Shown here: positions 45,259-54,895 of the stretch, one piece after another | How the letters are laid out: each line of letters opens with the position of its first letter | Numbering within the stretch: the stretch's first letter is position 1 | Assembly: GCA_037388505.1 (NCBI GenBank) | Contig: JARRKC010000002.1 | Span: 92,491-156,490 of the forward strand | Direction of reading: 5' to 3' | Source of the DNA: JARRKC01 sp037388505 | GTDB lineage: Bacteria; Acidobacteriota; UBA6911; RPQK01; JAPXNP01 | DNA: 64,000 nucleotides | The notes under the pieces: model-generated | What the model was told of the DNA's origin: nothing | Database searches by the model: none | The model's input: only the letters and a program-made list of their open reading frames with translations | Program-made: the position numbers and the translations under genes

Positions 45259-47025
45259 TCAGCCCTGGGACTGCGTATGTTTCAGGATCCAGCCCGTGAT
45301 CAGTTCGAGCGCCTGGGGAGCTATTGTCTCTTCGATCCGAGAATACTCAGAAACGGCACCTGTCTGGGCGGTCTGGAAGAGATGGTTCAGGCCGGGAAGT
45401 TCGACGGTTTTGAAGTCCGCGTTTCCGCCCTCGCGAAGAGCCTTCGCGATCGCCTCCAGGTCTTCCTTCGGGGGCACTTGGAGATCCAAAGACCCGTTGA
45501 CGGCCAGGACGGGACAACGAACCTTCCGGAGTGCCTGCGTCGGATCGTACGTAATGAAGAAGCGAAGCCATGGCGAGTTGATCCTGCGGGCCTGCATTTC
45601 GAGAAAGGCCCGCGTGACGCCTTCCCGTGTCCTTTCCTGATCGCCCATCTCTGCAAGTTTCTCATCGATCAGATTCCCGAGCTTGCGCTCGGCAATCTGC
45701 AAATCCGGCTCGGCTTTGACAATCTGTATCATTGCCAATTGAATCTCCAGTCTCCCAGCCACCTCCTGCTCGCTCTGTCCGGCGGCGCGCCCCATGAGCT
45801 CTGATTGCTTCACGAGGATTTCTTCTCCGGTCAGGCCGGTCCCTGCCATCAGGACGATGAAGGCAACAGCGTGCGACTCGGAAGCCGCCAGCGGGGCCAC
45901 GATGCCTCCTTCACTGTGTCCGACCAGGCCGATCTGCTGTGGATCGATTTCCTTGCGGCTCTGCAGATAACGAATGCCACAAAGGGCATCCTTGGCAAAA
46001 TCGCGCGTCGTTGCCTGCAGAGTATTCCCGGTTGATCCGCCGACACCTCGGTCATCCGACCGCAGAACTGCGATACCCTTGCGGGTCAGATAATCCGCGA
46101 GGACCAGGAACGGCCGATGCCCCATGATGGTTTCATTGCGATCTTGCGGGCCCGAGCCCGAGATCAGAATCACCGCCGGAGCGGGCATCTCGGAACGCGG
46201 CAGAGTCAGCGTCCCGGCCAGCTTGACTCCGGCCTCGAGGTTCTCATACGTGACCTCTTCTTCCTTGTAGGGGTAGGGAGGCTTCGGCTCCTGCGGCCTC
46301 CTAAGTTCGATCTGCTCGTCCGACTTCTTGAAGACGAGGGGCAGGGTAGCCCCACCCTGATGCCACCGCCCCGTGATCTCCGTCTGGTCGGCATTGAAGT
46401 CCCCTTCATATGACGCCGGAGGCATGGTCATGTCGAAGCTGAGCCTGTCGCTGGTCACCCGGATCTTGGCGATCTCGAGATTCCTGGCGCCCTGGTCGAT
46501 ACTGTCGAGCTTGCCCGAGAGCGTGCCGTCTGGTGCTCGGTAGATTCGAAGCTGGAGGCGGAGGTCGGCCATCCCGGTCTTCAAAGTCCCCCGCCAGACA
46601 CTCTCCAGTCTCAGCTCGGCCTCCCTCTGTTCTGCAGCTTCGATATCGGACAGGGAAAGACGTTCGAGTCGGAACGGAAGCTTGGACGGACCTTGTTTGA
46701 AATCTCCCACGATCTCCCGTCCGTCGGTAGCCAGGGTACCTTTGAAAGTGGGGTTGCCTGGCACACCGGGCATCTTGAACGACACGTTGGAACCCTCCAC
46801 AGTGATCTCCCCGAGCGCCATTGATTTGACCCCCTGAGCCGGAATATCGATGGTCCCCTTCCACTGCGATTGATCGTGCTTCAGTTGCACCAGGATTCCC
46901 AGTTCGCCGTTCGGGAGCGAAATCGCACCCTTCCAGTCGCCCGCAGCGTCGCTCTGCGCCAGCGTCGGACTTCCGAGCAACAGGAGGGAGAGCCCCAGCC
47001 ATGCGAATCGCTTTCCTCGAATCAT
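45259..47025 (-). CDS. Secreted alpha/beta hydrolase with N-terminal beta-rich domain
   Basis: A 588-residue exported protein. The signal peptide ends LAQSD. Residues 25-250 hold two copies of a beta-rich unit (GDWKGAISLPNGELGILVQL and WRGTLKTGMADLRLQLRI), each ending with a FKMPG/FDMTMP-type strand. The C-terminal half is a peptidase S9-like hydrolase with LISGSGPQDRNE, GHSEGGIVAPL as nucleophile elbow, VNGSLDLQVP and the terminal His in LPGLNHLFQ. Homologues are annotated as acylaminoacyl-peptidase or lysophospholipase-like; the substrate is unknown. It converges with the broken glutamate dehydrogenase. Confidence 0.85.
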   Translation of the reverse strand: MIRGKRFAWLGLSLLLLGSPTLAQSDAAGDWKGAISLPNGELGILVQLKHDQSQWKGTIDIPAQGVKSMALGEITVEGSNVSFKMPGVPGNPTFKGTLATDGREIVGDFKQGPSKLPFRLERLSLSDIEAAEQREAELRLESVWRGTLKTGMADLRLQLRIYRAPDGTLSGKLDSIDQGARNLEIAKIRVTSDRLSFDMTMPPASYEGDFNADQTEITGRWHQGGATLPLVFKKSDEQIELRRPQEPKPPYPYKEEEVTYENLEAGVKLAGTLTLPRSEMPAPAVILISGSGPQDRNETIMGHRPFLVLADYLTRKGIAVLRSDDRGVGGSTGNTLQATTRDFAKDALCGIRYLQSRKEIDPQQIGLVGHSEGGIVAPLAASESHAVAFIVLMAGTGLTGEEILVKQSELMGRAAGQSEQEVAGRLEIQLAMIQIVKAEPDLQIAERKLGNLIDEKLAEMGDQERTREGVTRAFLEMQARRINSPWLRFFITYDPTQALRKVRCPVLAVNGSLDLQVPPKEDLEAIAKALREGGNADFKTVELPGLNHLFQTAQTGAVSEYSRIEETIAPQALELITGWILKHTQSQG

Positions 47026-47227
47026 TGATTGTCCTCCTCTACGGGATACTGTCTCCCAAGTACGCAAGAGCCCAGGTATTCATTCACGATACGGAATCCT
47101 CGAGAAGGGACTTCGAGCATCACATGCGTTGCCCTGTAATTCAGGCGATCCGGTCGGAGACCTCTATGTTCTTATGGTGAGGGGTGGTTCCGGCTTCGGA
47201 GACACATGAATTTCAGAGGAGGGAAGA

Positions 47228-47725
47228 ATGCGAAGAGTCACCTTGTTCACGGCAGCTTGCCTCGTGCTGGGCACGGGCCTTATGATTGCTCATCCACACT
47301 TCTCCAAGACAGTCACGGCCGACCTGCAGGGGACGGTTCTCAAGCTGAGCTTTACGACGTATCCCTACAACGAGGAGCGCCTGGCACAGGTGCAGCCGGG
47401 CTTCGTTTTCCATTGCGGGAGGGCCAGCTTGACTGTTGAGGGCAACCTGACGTCCGGAGGGCAGGCCATCCCTCCGGGCGAGAATGCTGTCCGAGCTCGA
47501 GCCAAATCCCTCGATGACTGGGAACTGCTGCTCATCCCTTCCGGTGATGCGCAGAATGTGGACCTCTCGCGTGCGATCCGACTCGAGTCGACGACTCTAA
47601 AGGGTCTCCCCGAGGTCTATCATCTGGACCTGGATCTCTACCGCGGCCACGGTTCGACGGATGGGAAGATGTTCCTTGCGGTGGCGTTTGGTGAGCGGCG
47701 GGTCGAGGGTGTTCTGGGGCTCTAG
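47228..47725 (+). CDS. Exported protein of unknown function
   Basis: A 165-residue protein with a signal peptide (residues 1-20) ahead of AHPHFSKTV. The mature part is beta-rich and has one Cys (FHCGRA). A strong ribosome binding site, AGAGGAGGGAAG, precedes the ATG. The AHPHFSK start with two histidines recalls periplasmic metal-handling proteins, but I recognise no family. Confidence 0.7.
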   Translation: MRRVTLFTAACLVLGTGLMIAHPHFSKTVTADLQGTVLKLSFTTYPYNEERLAQVQPGFVFHCGRASLTVEGNLTSGGQAIPPGENAVRARAKSLDDWELLLIPSGDAQNVDLSRAIRLESTTLKGLPEVYHLDLDLYRGHGSTDGKMFLAVAFGERRVEGVLGL

Positions 47726-47779
47726 CCCGGTCCCGACGGTCCGAGGGGATGCCGGCCGGGTGCTTGTCACACTATGCTT

Positions 47780-49972
47780 TCAGAATCGTTGCAGGTAGGA
47801 GACTTTGAAGAAGAGCCCTCGCCGTGTAGTGAGATAGCTGCCCTGATCGGGTTGCCAGGATCCGTCGTGCCACTCTCGCTGCTCGAACAGTGAACCGTAA
47901 CCGATATAGGCCACGGTCCCAGGGACCGGCTCGTACGAGCCCAAAAGATCCATCAGGATCCGGTGCTCCGAATCGTCGAACTGGAGGATGGCCCGAGCGG
48001 CCAGGTTCCGGTTGAACTGATACGTGCTGCGGGCATTGACGATGTGGAGATTGTAGACTGGACTGCCATCGAACCGCTTGAAGTTGACGTTGTCATACGC
48101 CACCGTCTGGTTGACTCGGGTCGTCGGCTGAAAGCTCAGCTCCGAATAGAGGGATCGGACCTTCCCTGCGAAAGGGTCCTCTTCGTCGTAGTAGATGCCA
48201 TCACCGGATCGAACGGATGCGAAGACGTTCAGCCAGTTCGTCAACTGAGCGCCTCCCCAGCCGCCCACGGCAGTCTTCCAGAACTCCCGCCCTGCCCAGG
48301 GCTCCCGGGAGCGAGATCCATAGATACGCATCTGGCCCTGACGGGTGAAACGGAAGTTGACACCGAAGTAGTTGACCAGTTCATGTCCCCCCTGAATCCG
48401 GTCACGGCCGTATTTCAGCCAGATCATGGGCCCGATCTTGCGTAGCCAGGGGTACTTCTCCTTGTCGGGATAGAAGCTGTATTCGGCATACATCCACTCG
48501 CTCGAGAAACCCGTTCGGTTATAGAACGCGGTATCGAGATTGAAGTCTTCGTCGAAATGCTCGAGTTGAGTGATGAAGTTGACTCGATCCGTGGAGTGAC
48601 TGAAGCTGGCCTGAGCCGCCATCCCCGAGGTTCGGTCTCGGCCGGGTCCCGACCGCGAGATGGTCTGCAAGAATGTGCCGGTGACTTCCTGATGCTCCCC
48701 CAGTCGAAGCGAGATGTCCGAGCCGAGCGATCGATTGAAGTCGTCGCCCGTGGTGGTGTTGGTGACGATCCCGCCGACGTAGCTTCCCTTTCCCAGGCTA
48801 TAGAGTGCCCGGCCGATGTTGAAGACCGTATGTGATCCATCGGGAAGGTTGGTTTCCTCACCGGCATACCGGGGCGCTTCGTCGACGGCGGAGAGGGTCC
48901 CGAAGGACATCTGGCCGAGTGTTCCCGTGAGCTTCATTCCCCAGATCGGGTCGATGATCTGCCTGGTGTGCACGGCCGATCTCATGTTGCTGTCACCGAA
49001 TGCGCCGGCCAGTGAGAAGACGCCCATTCCTTCCATGAAGAAAGGCCTCTTCTCAGAATAAAAGATGGGGTAGCGCTGATTCACCTCGACCTGGAAGGAA
49101 TCGCTCTCGATCTGGCTGAAGTCAGGGTTGACGGTTGCCTCGGCGGTGACCGAGGAGGTAACCCCATATTTCATAGACACTCCGGCGTCGGCGGCTGAGT
49201 TGGCGGAACTCCAGCTCGCGGGACTGCTTCGCTCCTGATTCCAGGAATAGGTGACACTCGGGATGAGCTCGAACGTTCGGGGGTGGTTCAGGTCTTCGAA
49301 GACGGCCGTGGCATGACATTCGAAGAGGCTCTTTCCTGCCGGAAAGACGGGCCAGGAGGCCGACGAGCCCAGACGGCTGACCCGACGCCAGAACAGGACG
49401 CCCATCTTCACTGTGGAGCCACTCTTGAAGCGGATACTCTGCAACGGAAGGCGAATCTCGACGGTGTATCCATCCTCGGTTCTCAGGGCCTCACTCTCCC
49501 AGACCCAGTCGGGGGAGACGTCCTCTCCGGACGCACTGCTGTTGAGGATGTCCGCCTGGATTCCGCTCGGATTGACGAACATCTCGTATGAGCTCTGACC
49601 GCTGAACATGGAGTCGAGACTCAAGCCGACCCAGTCATCGTTGAAAATGTTGTCGCGTCGAGCGATCGATGTCTTGATCTTCGCGGGTTCCGGGTCCAGG
49701 CAGCGAAAGGCCAGGTAAAGATTCTGGTCGTCGTAAGTCATCCAGACTTTGGTTTCCTGAATCGGTTGCTCCCCCCGCACCGGGTTATAGGTCAGCCATG
49801 TGCCTGCCGGTATCCGGGCTTCTTCCCATGCGGCGTCATTCAGCCTCCCGTCGATGTCCGGGGCGACCGTCGTCCGCCGCACGAGGATTTCGGGTGGCAC
49901 AGGAGCGGCACTCCAGAGCGGGGACAGACACAAGAAGGCGAGGACGCCCAAGGCTTGCATTCGAACCAACAT
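47780..49972 (-). CDS. Outer-membrane protein with CBM9-like domain and DUF5916 barrel
   Basis: A 730-residue exported protein. After a signal peptide (ending WSAAP) comes a CBM9-like domain (DIDGRLNDAAWEEARIP, TKVWMTYDDQNLYLAFRC, RDNIFNDDWVGLSLD) and then a DUF5916 beta-barrel domain of about 500 residues with the family's YPIFYSEKRPFFMEG. It ends in phenylalanine (VSYLQRF), as outer-membrane barrels do. Members are frequent in Acidobacteriota and Bacteroidota and are often listed as hydrolases, but no activity is proven. An ATG at 49960 is an alternative start. Confidence 0.88.
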   Translation of the reverse strand: MLVRMQALGVLAFLCLSPLWSAAPVPPEILVRRTTVAPDIDGRLNDAAWEEARIPAGTWLTYNPVRGEQPIQETKVWMTYDDQNLYLAFRCLDPEPAKIKTSIARRDNIFNDDWVGLSLDSMFSGQSSYEMFVNPSGIQADILNSSASGEDVSPDWVWESEALRTEDGYTVEIRLPLQSIRFKSGSTVKMGVLFWRRVSRLGSSASWPVFPAGKSLFECHATAVFEDLNHPRTFELIPSVTYSWNQERSSPASWSSANSAADAGVSMKYGVTSSVTAEATVNPDFSQIESDSFQVEVNQRYPIFYSEKRPFFMEGMGVFSLAGAFGDSNMRSAVHTRQIIDPIWGMKLTGTLGQMSFGTLSAVDEAPRYAGEETNLPDGSHTVFNIGRALYSLGKGSYVGGIVTNTTTGDDFNRSLGSDISLRLGEHQEVTGTFLQTISRSGPGRDRTSGMAAQASFSHSTDRVNFITQLEHFDEDFNLDTAFYNRTGFSSEWMYAEYSFYPDKEKYPWLRKIGPMIWLKYGRDRIQGGHELVNYFGVNFRFTRQGQMRIYGSRSREPWAGREFWKTAVGGWGGAQLTNWLNVFASVRSGDGIYYDEEDPFAGKVRSLYSELSFQPTTRVNQTVAYDNVNFKRFDGSPVYNLHIVNARSTYQFNRNLAARAILQFDDSEHRILMDLLGSYEPVPGTVAYIGYGSLFEQREWHDGSWQPDQGSYLTTRRGLFFKVSYLQRF

Positions 49973-50303
49973 GTTTCTCTCGTCTCACCCTTTCGACTTG
50001 GCCCGGGCCGAAAAAGTTGACCGCAAGGCCACCTTTGGGAAACGAGTGTGCCACTATCCACAGCTGCTGACACCGGCTTTTCGGCAGGCGGTCGAGGGAC
50101 TCGACAAACGGTTGGCGTTTTGTGTTCGAGTGCTTACGAATCCGGGGAGACGGCTGGTTTCAATGGGTTGAAGCCGTTGAGCCGAGACGGGTCTGCCGGA
50201 GCCGGTCATTGACCAACGACCCGACAGAGCGATACGCTCGTCTCAACCTGACACAACCCTTTCAAGGATCTCGCTGCAGCATTCAAGGAGCGGCCGATTC
50301 AAA
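49973..50303. other. Spacer between divergent genes, nothing recognisable
   Basis: 331 bp between the DUF5916 gene and the exporter operon. Short open frames are present but have no ribosome binding site and no family-like sequence. No clear promoter or terminator was found, although both operons must start here. Confidence 0.55.
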
Positions 50304-51452
50304 TTGAGAGATACCATCGGTAGTCGGAAATACGTACTTCTTTGTGGGATCTTGCTGGTCGGTCACTGGTTGTCCTGTGGCGGGCCAAACCGATCGTCCC
50401 TCGATGGGGACGGACAGCACGAATCGCCTGCCGTACACCCACGTGCGGCCGTAGCTGCACTCGGAAGAGTGGAGCCTGAGGATGGTTTCATCCAAATCGC
50501 CACCGGTTTGCCGGACCGCGTGTCCAGCATTCTGGTCAAGGAGGGGGACCGGGTCGAGACTAACGCGGCACTCGTCGTGCTCGAAAGCCACGACGAACGT
50601 CAACGGGCCCGGGATCTCGTCCGCACACAGCTGGCAGAGGCCGAACTGCGGCATCGGCGCGAATCGGAACTGGCCCGGGCGCAGCTTGCGGAGGCCGAGG
50701 CGAGTCTCGATCAGGCGCGGAGACTCCCCCCGCTCGATGTCGAAGCCTGCCGGACCGAGGTCGATCGCCTCCGGATCCGGAAGGAAGAGGCGCGCAAGAA
50801 CCTGAGCCGATTCGATGCGCTGGCACAGCGCAATTCCGTTTCCGCCAGTGAAAAGGAACGTTACGAGGTGGCCTTCCAAGACAGCGAGAAGGCCCTCGAG
50901 ATTGCGCTTACCAGACTCCAGGAGGCGAAGGAAAGGGAAACGACCGAGCTGTCCGAAGCCGAACATCGCGTCCAAACCGCCAGGGCGGCACTCGCACAGG
51001 CGATCGATTCAAGCAATATCGGGGAACTCAAGAAAAAGTTGACACTGGCCGAAACTCAGCTCGATCAGACGATCATTTACGCCCCCTCGGCCGGCGAGGT
51101 TCTCCAGGTTTTCGCGAAGCCCGGCGAGGCGTCTGCCGGCAGCCCTCTCCTTTTGCTCGGAGACACGAGCCGGTTGTGTGTCGTGGCCGAAGTTGACGAG
51201 TCCGACGCCGCCTTCGTCCGAAAGGCACAACGAGCGCAGATCTCGAGCCGGGCGCTTCCGGAAGCGATCCCAGGTTCGGTCGAATCGGTGGGCCACGTCA
51301 TCCTGCGCAACAATCTGCGTGATTTGGATCCGGCGGCCCGGGCTGATCGGAGGGTTGTGGAAGTCCGGATCCGACTCGATGACCCCCAGGCGGCTCGACG
51401 CTTCCTCAATCTGCAGGTCGATGTCGAAATCATCACCGGCCCCCAGAAGTAG
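50304..51452 (+). CDS. DevB/HlyD-family membrane fusion protein
   Basis: A 382-residue periplasmic adaptor. The N-terminus is a signal or anchor with a possible lipidation cysteine (LSCGG, Cys25). A lipoyl-like half-motif (GDRVETNAALVVLESHDE) is followed by a long coiled coil (about residues 95-230), the second half-motif (IYAPSAGEVLQVFAKPGEAS) and a beta-barrel (LCVVAEVDESDAAFV). It should link the inner-membrane ABC exporter to a TolC-type channel. The start is a TTG; AAGGAG is 13 bp away, so the start is not certain. First gene of a four-gene operon. Confidence 0.88.
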   Translation: MRDTIGSRKYVLLCGILLVGHWLSCGGPNRSSLDGDGQHESPAVHPRAAVAALGRVEPEDGFIQIATGLPDRVSSILVKEGDRVETNAALVVLESHDERQRARDLVRTQLAEAELRHRRESELARAQLAEAEASLDQARRLPPLDVEACRTEVDRLRIRKEEARKNLSRFDALAQRNSVSASEKERYEVAFQDSEKALEIALTRLQEAKERETTELSEAEHRVQTARAALAQAIDSSNIGELKKKLTLAETQLDQTIIYAPSAGEVLQVFAKPGEASAGSPLLLLGDTSRLCVVAEVDESDAAFVRKAQRAQISSRALPEAIPGSVESVGHVILRNNLRDLDPAARADRRVVEVRIRLDDPQAARRFLNLQVDVEIITGPQK

Positions 51453-51463
51453 AGGCAACAGAG

Positions 51464-52588
51464 ATGCGTTCCATGCGGATCGGATTCGTCCTGAGAGGCT
51501 ACCTGGAGAAGCCCTCTCGGACCCTCGCAGCGGTTCTGGGGGTCACGCTTCCGGTCGTCTCCATCCTCATCCAGTTCGGCTTCTACGGCGCGGTCATGAC
51601 GACCTCGACGCAATTCTACCGTCATCTCCGTTTCGACTTGGTCCTCCTCTCCCCCGACTATTTGGTCTTTTCTCGACCCGGCTCGATCGCCCGTTCCAGG
51701 CTGACTCAGGCGCTCGCAGTTTCCGGAGTTCGTGAGGTCGATCCCCTGTATGTCGGGTTTCAGGATTGGAAGGCCCCACGAGCCGACGCAGTTCAACAGA
51801 TTCTCGTACTTGGCGTCGATCCCGAGCGGAATCCCTTCTCTGCGGTGACCGATCCGGCGAGACTCAGGCGGCGGGATACTCTGCTGTTCGACCGGCGATC
51901 CAGGCGCGATCTGGGTGTCTGGAAGGGAGGGATGGTCGCCGAACTCGGAAGTCGAGCCATGGTTGTCACCGAGACCTTTGCATTTGGACCCGGATTCTCG
52001 GCTCTCGGGCTCTGCGTCGTTTCCGATCGTACCTTCGAACGTCTCGCGAAGCGTTCGGACCGAGTCAGCATTGGACTGGTCCAGGTCGACGACAGCCGGC
52101 CGCCGGAGGTCGTCGCGCAGCGACTCCATGAGATCCTGCCGAACGATGTCGTCATCGAGACCCGAGAGCAGCTTCTCGCCCGCGAGAGATCCTATTGGAG
52201 AAGTGCGACTTCTCTGGGCGTCAATCTCGCTGTCGGTTGCGGTGTTGCTCTTCTCGTCGGGATCATCGTGATCTACAACGTTCTGAGCTCCGACATTTCC
52301 AATCGTCTGTCCGAATACGCCACGCTGAAAGCCATGGGTTTCGACGACGGTCTGCTGTCGTCACTGATTCGGATCCAGGCCGGAGGCTTCGCGCTGATGG
52401 CGTTCCTGCCCTCCCTTGGTCTGGCCGAGGTCGGTTATTGGATCACCCGTAAGGAGACTTTTCTACCGGTCTCTATGTCCTGGTTTCGGGTAGCCGGGGT
52501 ACTGGGTCTCGGAATCGCGATGTCGCTGATCTCTGCCGGACTTGCTCTGAAGCGCCTGGAGCGTGCGGACCCGGGGGATCTCTTCTGA
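51464..52588 (+). CDS. DevC/FtsX-like ABC permease (first)
   Basis: A 374-residue FtsX-type permease: one N-terminal helix (TLAAVLGVTLPVVSILIQFG), a large periplasmic domain (about 50-245), then three helices (NLAVGCGVALLVGIIVIYNV and two near the C-terminus). SDISNRLSEYATLKAMGF is the cytoplasmic coupling region. It ends in LERADPGDLF, typical of DevC. It lies 11 bp after the DevB-like gene and overlaps the second permease by 1 bp. Confidence 0.9.
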   Translation: MRSMRIGFVLRGYLEKPSRTLAAVLGVTLPVVSILIQFGFYGAVMTTSTQFYRHLRFDLVLLSPDYLVFSRPGSIARSRLTQALAVSGVREVDPLYVGFQDWKAPRADAVQQILVLGVDPERNPFSAVTDPARLRRRDTLLFDRRSRRDLGVWKGGMVAELGSRAMVVTETFAFGPGFSALGLCVVSDRTFERLAKRSDRVSIGLVQVDDSRPPEVVAQRLHEILPNDVVIETREQLLARERSYWRSATSLGVNLAVGCGVALLVGIIVIYNVLSSDISNRLSEYATLKAMGFDDGLLSSLIRIQAGGFALMAFLPSLGLAEVGYWITRKETFLPVSMSWFRVAGVLGLGIAMSLISAGLALKRLERADPGDLF

Positions 52589-53757
52589 TGCGCCGATCGG
52601 CTGCCATCCTGTCGAAGATTCTGTTCTTGTCCTGGTCGAACTTGAGCGATTCACCAGGCCGGTTCGCCCTCTCGATCGGAACCGTCTCCGCAGCAGCACT
52701 CTTAATGTTCACGCAGCTTGGGTTTCTGGATGCTTCCCTCGACAGTCAGGCGCGGATCGTGGCCCGGGCACATCCGGATGTCGTCGTGATCTCTCGCGCT
52801 CGTCCTTCTCTGATATCGGAAATCCGGTTTCCACTTCAGCGCCTGGTCCAACTGAAGGCGCTTCCAGGAGTTCGGGATGCCGTTCCTATGTACCTCGACA
52901 GTCGCCGCTTTCGCCTTCGGAATCCGCAGAACGGGAAGCGACTGCTGGTCCGGGTGATCGCCGTCGATCCGGTGCAAGGCCCGTTCCCGGTCTTCCGGCA
53001 CAGCGGTGCCGACGGAGCAGATACGCTTCTCGTCGACAGCCGCTCCAAACCCCTGATCGGGATCTTCGATCCGGGCTCCGAGGTGGAGCTGGAGGGGCGC
53101 ACGTTCAGGATGCGAGGCTTCTTTCGGCTGGGCTCCGACCTCGTCAACGACGGGAATATCTTGATGACGAGCCGCAACCTCCTCCACTTGCTTCCGCCCG
53201 ATGAGGCGGCAGCCCGGCTGGATCATGTCGACGTTGGCCTCGTGAACATCGAGCCGGGATCTTCGGTGGACGGCATTCTCCAGGAGGCCCGGCTGAGGTT
53301 GCCTCACGATGTCGAAGTTCTAACCCTTCAAGGGTTTCTCGGCAAGGAGAGGGAATTCTGGAGAGACCACACCATCGTTGGCTTCGTCTTCACGCTCGGC
53401 ACCCTTGTCGGGCTCTTGGTCGGAACCGTGATTTGCGCACAGCTTCTGTACTCGATCGTCTGGGACTTCCGTCGCCAGTTCGCCACTCTGAGCGCCATCG
53501 GATTCCAGCGATCCTTCATCATCGGGACGGTCATTTCGAAGTCGCTCATTCTGGCAGCCTGCGGTTTTCTGCTGGCCTGGGTAACTGCGTATGCGCTCTA
53601 TGTCGAGCTGTCGGTCTTAACCGGACTCACCTTTGGGATGAGCCTCGACCGCTGCCTGCTGGTTCTGGGGCTCACCGTGTTGATGACGTCGATCGCAGCG
53701 CTTGCTGCGGCCCGGCCGTTGCTGAGGGAGGACCCCGCCGACCTGTTCAAGGACTAG
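52588..53757 (+). CDS. DevC/FtsX-like ABC permease (second)
   Basis: A 389-residue paralogue of the first permease with the same plan: an N-terminal helix, a periplasmic domain, then three helices (VGFVFTLGTLVGLLVGTVIC), coupling region WDFRRQFATLSAIGF and a DPADLF end. The ATG overlaps the previous stop (TGATG). Two different permeases suggest a heterodimeric transporter, whereas classic DevBCA has one DevC that pairs with itself. Confidence 0.9.
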   Translation: MRRSAAILSKILFLSWSNLSDSPGRFALSIGTVSAAALLMFTQLGFLDASLDSQARIVARAHPDVVVISRARPSLISEIRFPLQRLVQLKALPGVRDAVPMYLDSRRFRLRNPQNGKRLLVRVIAVDPVQGPFPVFRHSGADGADTLLVDSRSKPLIGIFDPGSEVELEGRTFRMRGFFRLGSDLVNDGNILMTSRNLLHLLPPDEAAARLDHVDVGLVNIEPGSSVDGILQEARLRLPHDVEVLTLQGFLGKEREFWRDHTIVGFVFTLGTLVGLLVGTVICAQLLYSIVWDFRRQFATLSAIGFQRSFIIGTVISKSLILAACGFLLAWVTAYALYVELSVLTGLTFGMSLDRCLLVLGLTVLMTSIAALAAARPLLREDPADLFKD

Positions 53758-53791
53758 ATCGACGGGGAAACACAGGAATTCGAAAGGAAGG

Positions 53792-54895
53792 ATGAAGATG
53801 CCGTCTGCGAGTACCGAAACGGACTCAATCCTCTGTGTTTCGTCAGTACATCACCGCTTTCGCCCAGAAGAGCCCGAAGTGCTTCATGACATCAATCTCG
53901 AACTGGCCCAGGGCGAGGTGATGGTCCTGACCGGTCCCTCCGGCTCCGGAAAGACGACGCTGTTGACCTTGATCGGCGCTGTGCGTTCGGTGAGCCACGG
54001 GAGCATCCGCGTGGACGGTACCGAGTTGACCGGCCTGTCGCCGCATGACATGGTGCTCCTGCGTCGCCGGATCGGGTTCATCTTCCAGCATCATGCGCTG
54101 TTTCCCGCTCTCTCTGCCCTCCAAAACGTCGAACTTGCTTTCGGAGTTGATCCGGTCGATGGCCCGGAGAGCCGGCGGAGATGCCGAGAGATCCTCGCGG
54201 AACTCGGTTTGGGTGATCGGCTTCACTATCGGCCCCATTCCCTGTCCGGAGGTCAGTGCCAACGCGTCGCAGTTGCACGGGCCCTGGTTCGAAAGCCTCG
54301 ACTGATTCTGGCCGACGAGCCGACGGCGGCTCTCGATCAGGGTTCGAGTCGATTGGTGGTCGAGCGGCTGCGCGCGCTGGCTGATCGGCAGGGTTCGGCG
54401 ATCATCATGGTGACACACGACAATCGCATTCTGGACGTGGCCGACCGCATCGTGAACCTGATCGACGGGCGTATCGGTTCAAACGTTCGGGTCGGCGAGG
54501 CGCTGTCGATCTGCCGGTTCCTGCAGGTATGTCCGGCCTTCGCGAAGCTCGAGACCAAGGATCTGGCCGAGGTTTCCCAAAGCATGCACCGGCAGAGCGT
54601 CGTCACGGGTGAGGAGATCGTTCGTCAGGGAGAGGCGGGCGATCGGTTCTACCTCATTCGATCCGGGCTCGTCGAAGTGATTCGCGATGGGAAGCCCGTC
54701 GCCCGCCTCGGTGAGGGGGAGTTCTTCGGAGAAGCCGCGCTCCTCACAGGAGCACCGAGAAACGCCACGGTCCGAACGCTGGAACCGTCGACACTCTTCT
54801 CCCTTCATAAAGACGAGTTCGATCTCGCTCTCGAGCGAAGTGCCGACCTCAAGTCCCGACTTCTGGACACCTTCTTTCAACGTCTCCCAGCGTAG
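53792..54895 (+). CDS. DevA/MacB-type ABC ATPase fused to a cyclic-nucleotide-binding domain
   Basis: A 367-residue protein. Residues 15-235 are an ABC ATPase with LTGPSGSGKTT, Q-loop FIFQHHALFP, signature SLSGGQCQRVAVARAL and ILADEPTAALD. Residues 255-365 are a Crp/cNMP-binding domain (GEEIVRQGEAGDRFYLIRSG, LGEGEFFGEAALLTGAPRNA with the phosphate-binding cassette GEAALL...RNA). Exporter activity may thus answer to a cyclic nucleotide or related ligand. It is the last gene of the exporter operon; its 3' end overlaps the convergent acidic-protein gene by 47 bp. Confidence 0.9.
   Translation: MKMPSASTETDSILCVSSVHHRFRPEEPEVLHDINLELAQGEVMVLTGPSGSGKTTLLTLIGAVRSVSHGSIRVDGTELTGLSPHDMVLLRRRIGFIFQHHALFPALSALQNVELAFGVDPVDGPESRRRCREILAELGLGDRLHYRPHSLSGGQCQRVAVARALVRKPRLILADEPTAALDQGSSRLVVERLRALADRQGSAIIMVTHDNRILDVADRIVNLIDGRIGSNVRVGEALSICRFLQVCPAFAKLETKDLAEVSQSMHRQSVVTGEEIVRQGEAGDRFYLIRSGLVEVIRDGKPVARLGEGEFFGEAALLTGAPRNATVRTLEPSTLFSLHKDEFDLALERSADLKSRLLDTFFQRLPA

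Noticed and set aside
49800..50171. A 123-codon plus-strand frame before the exporter operon
   Set aside because: Most of it is antisense to the 5' end of the DUF5916 gene and it has no ribosome binding site or family-like sequence.
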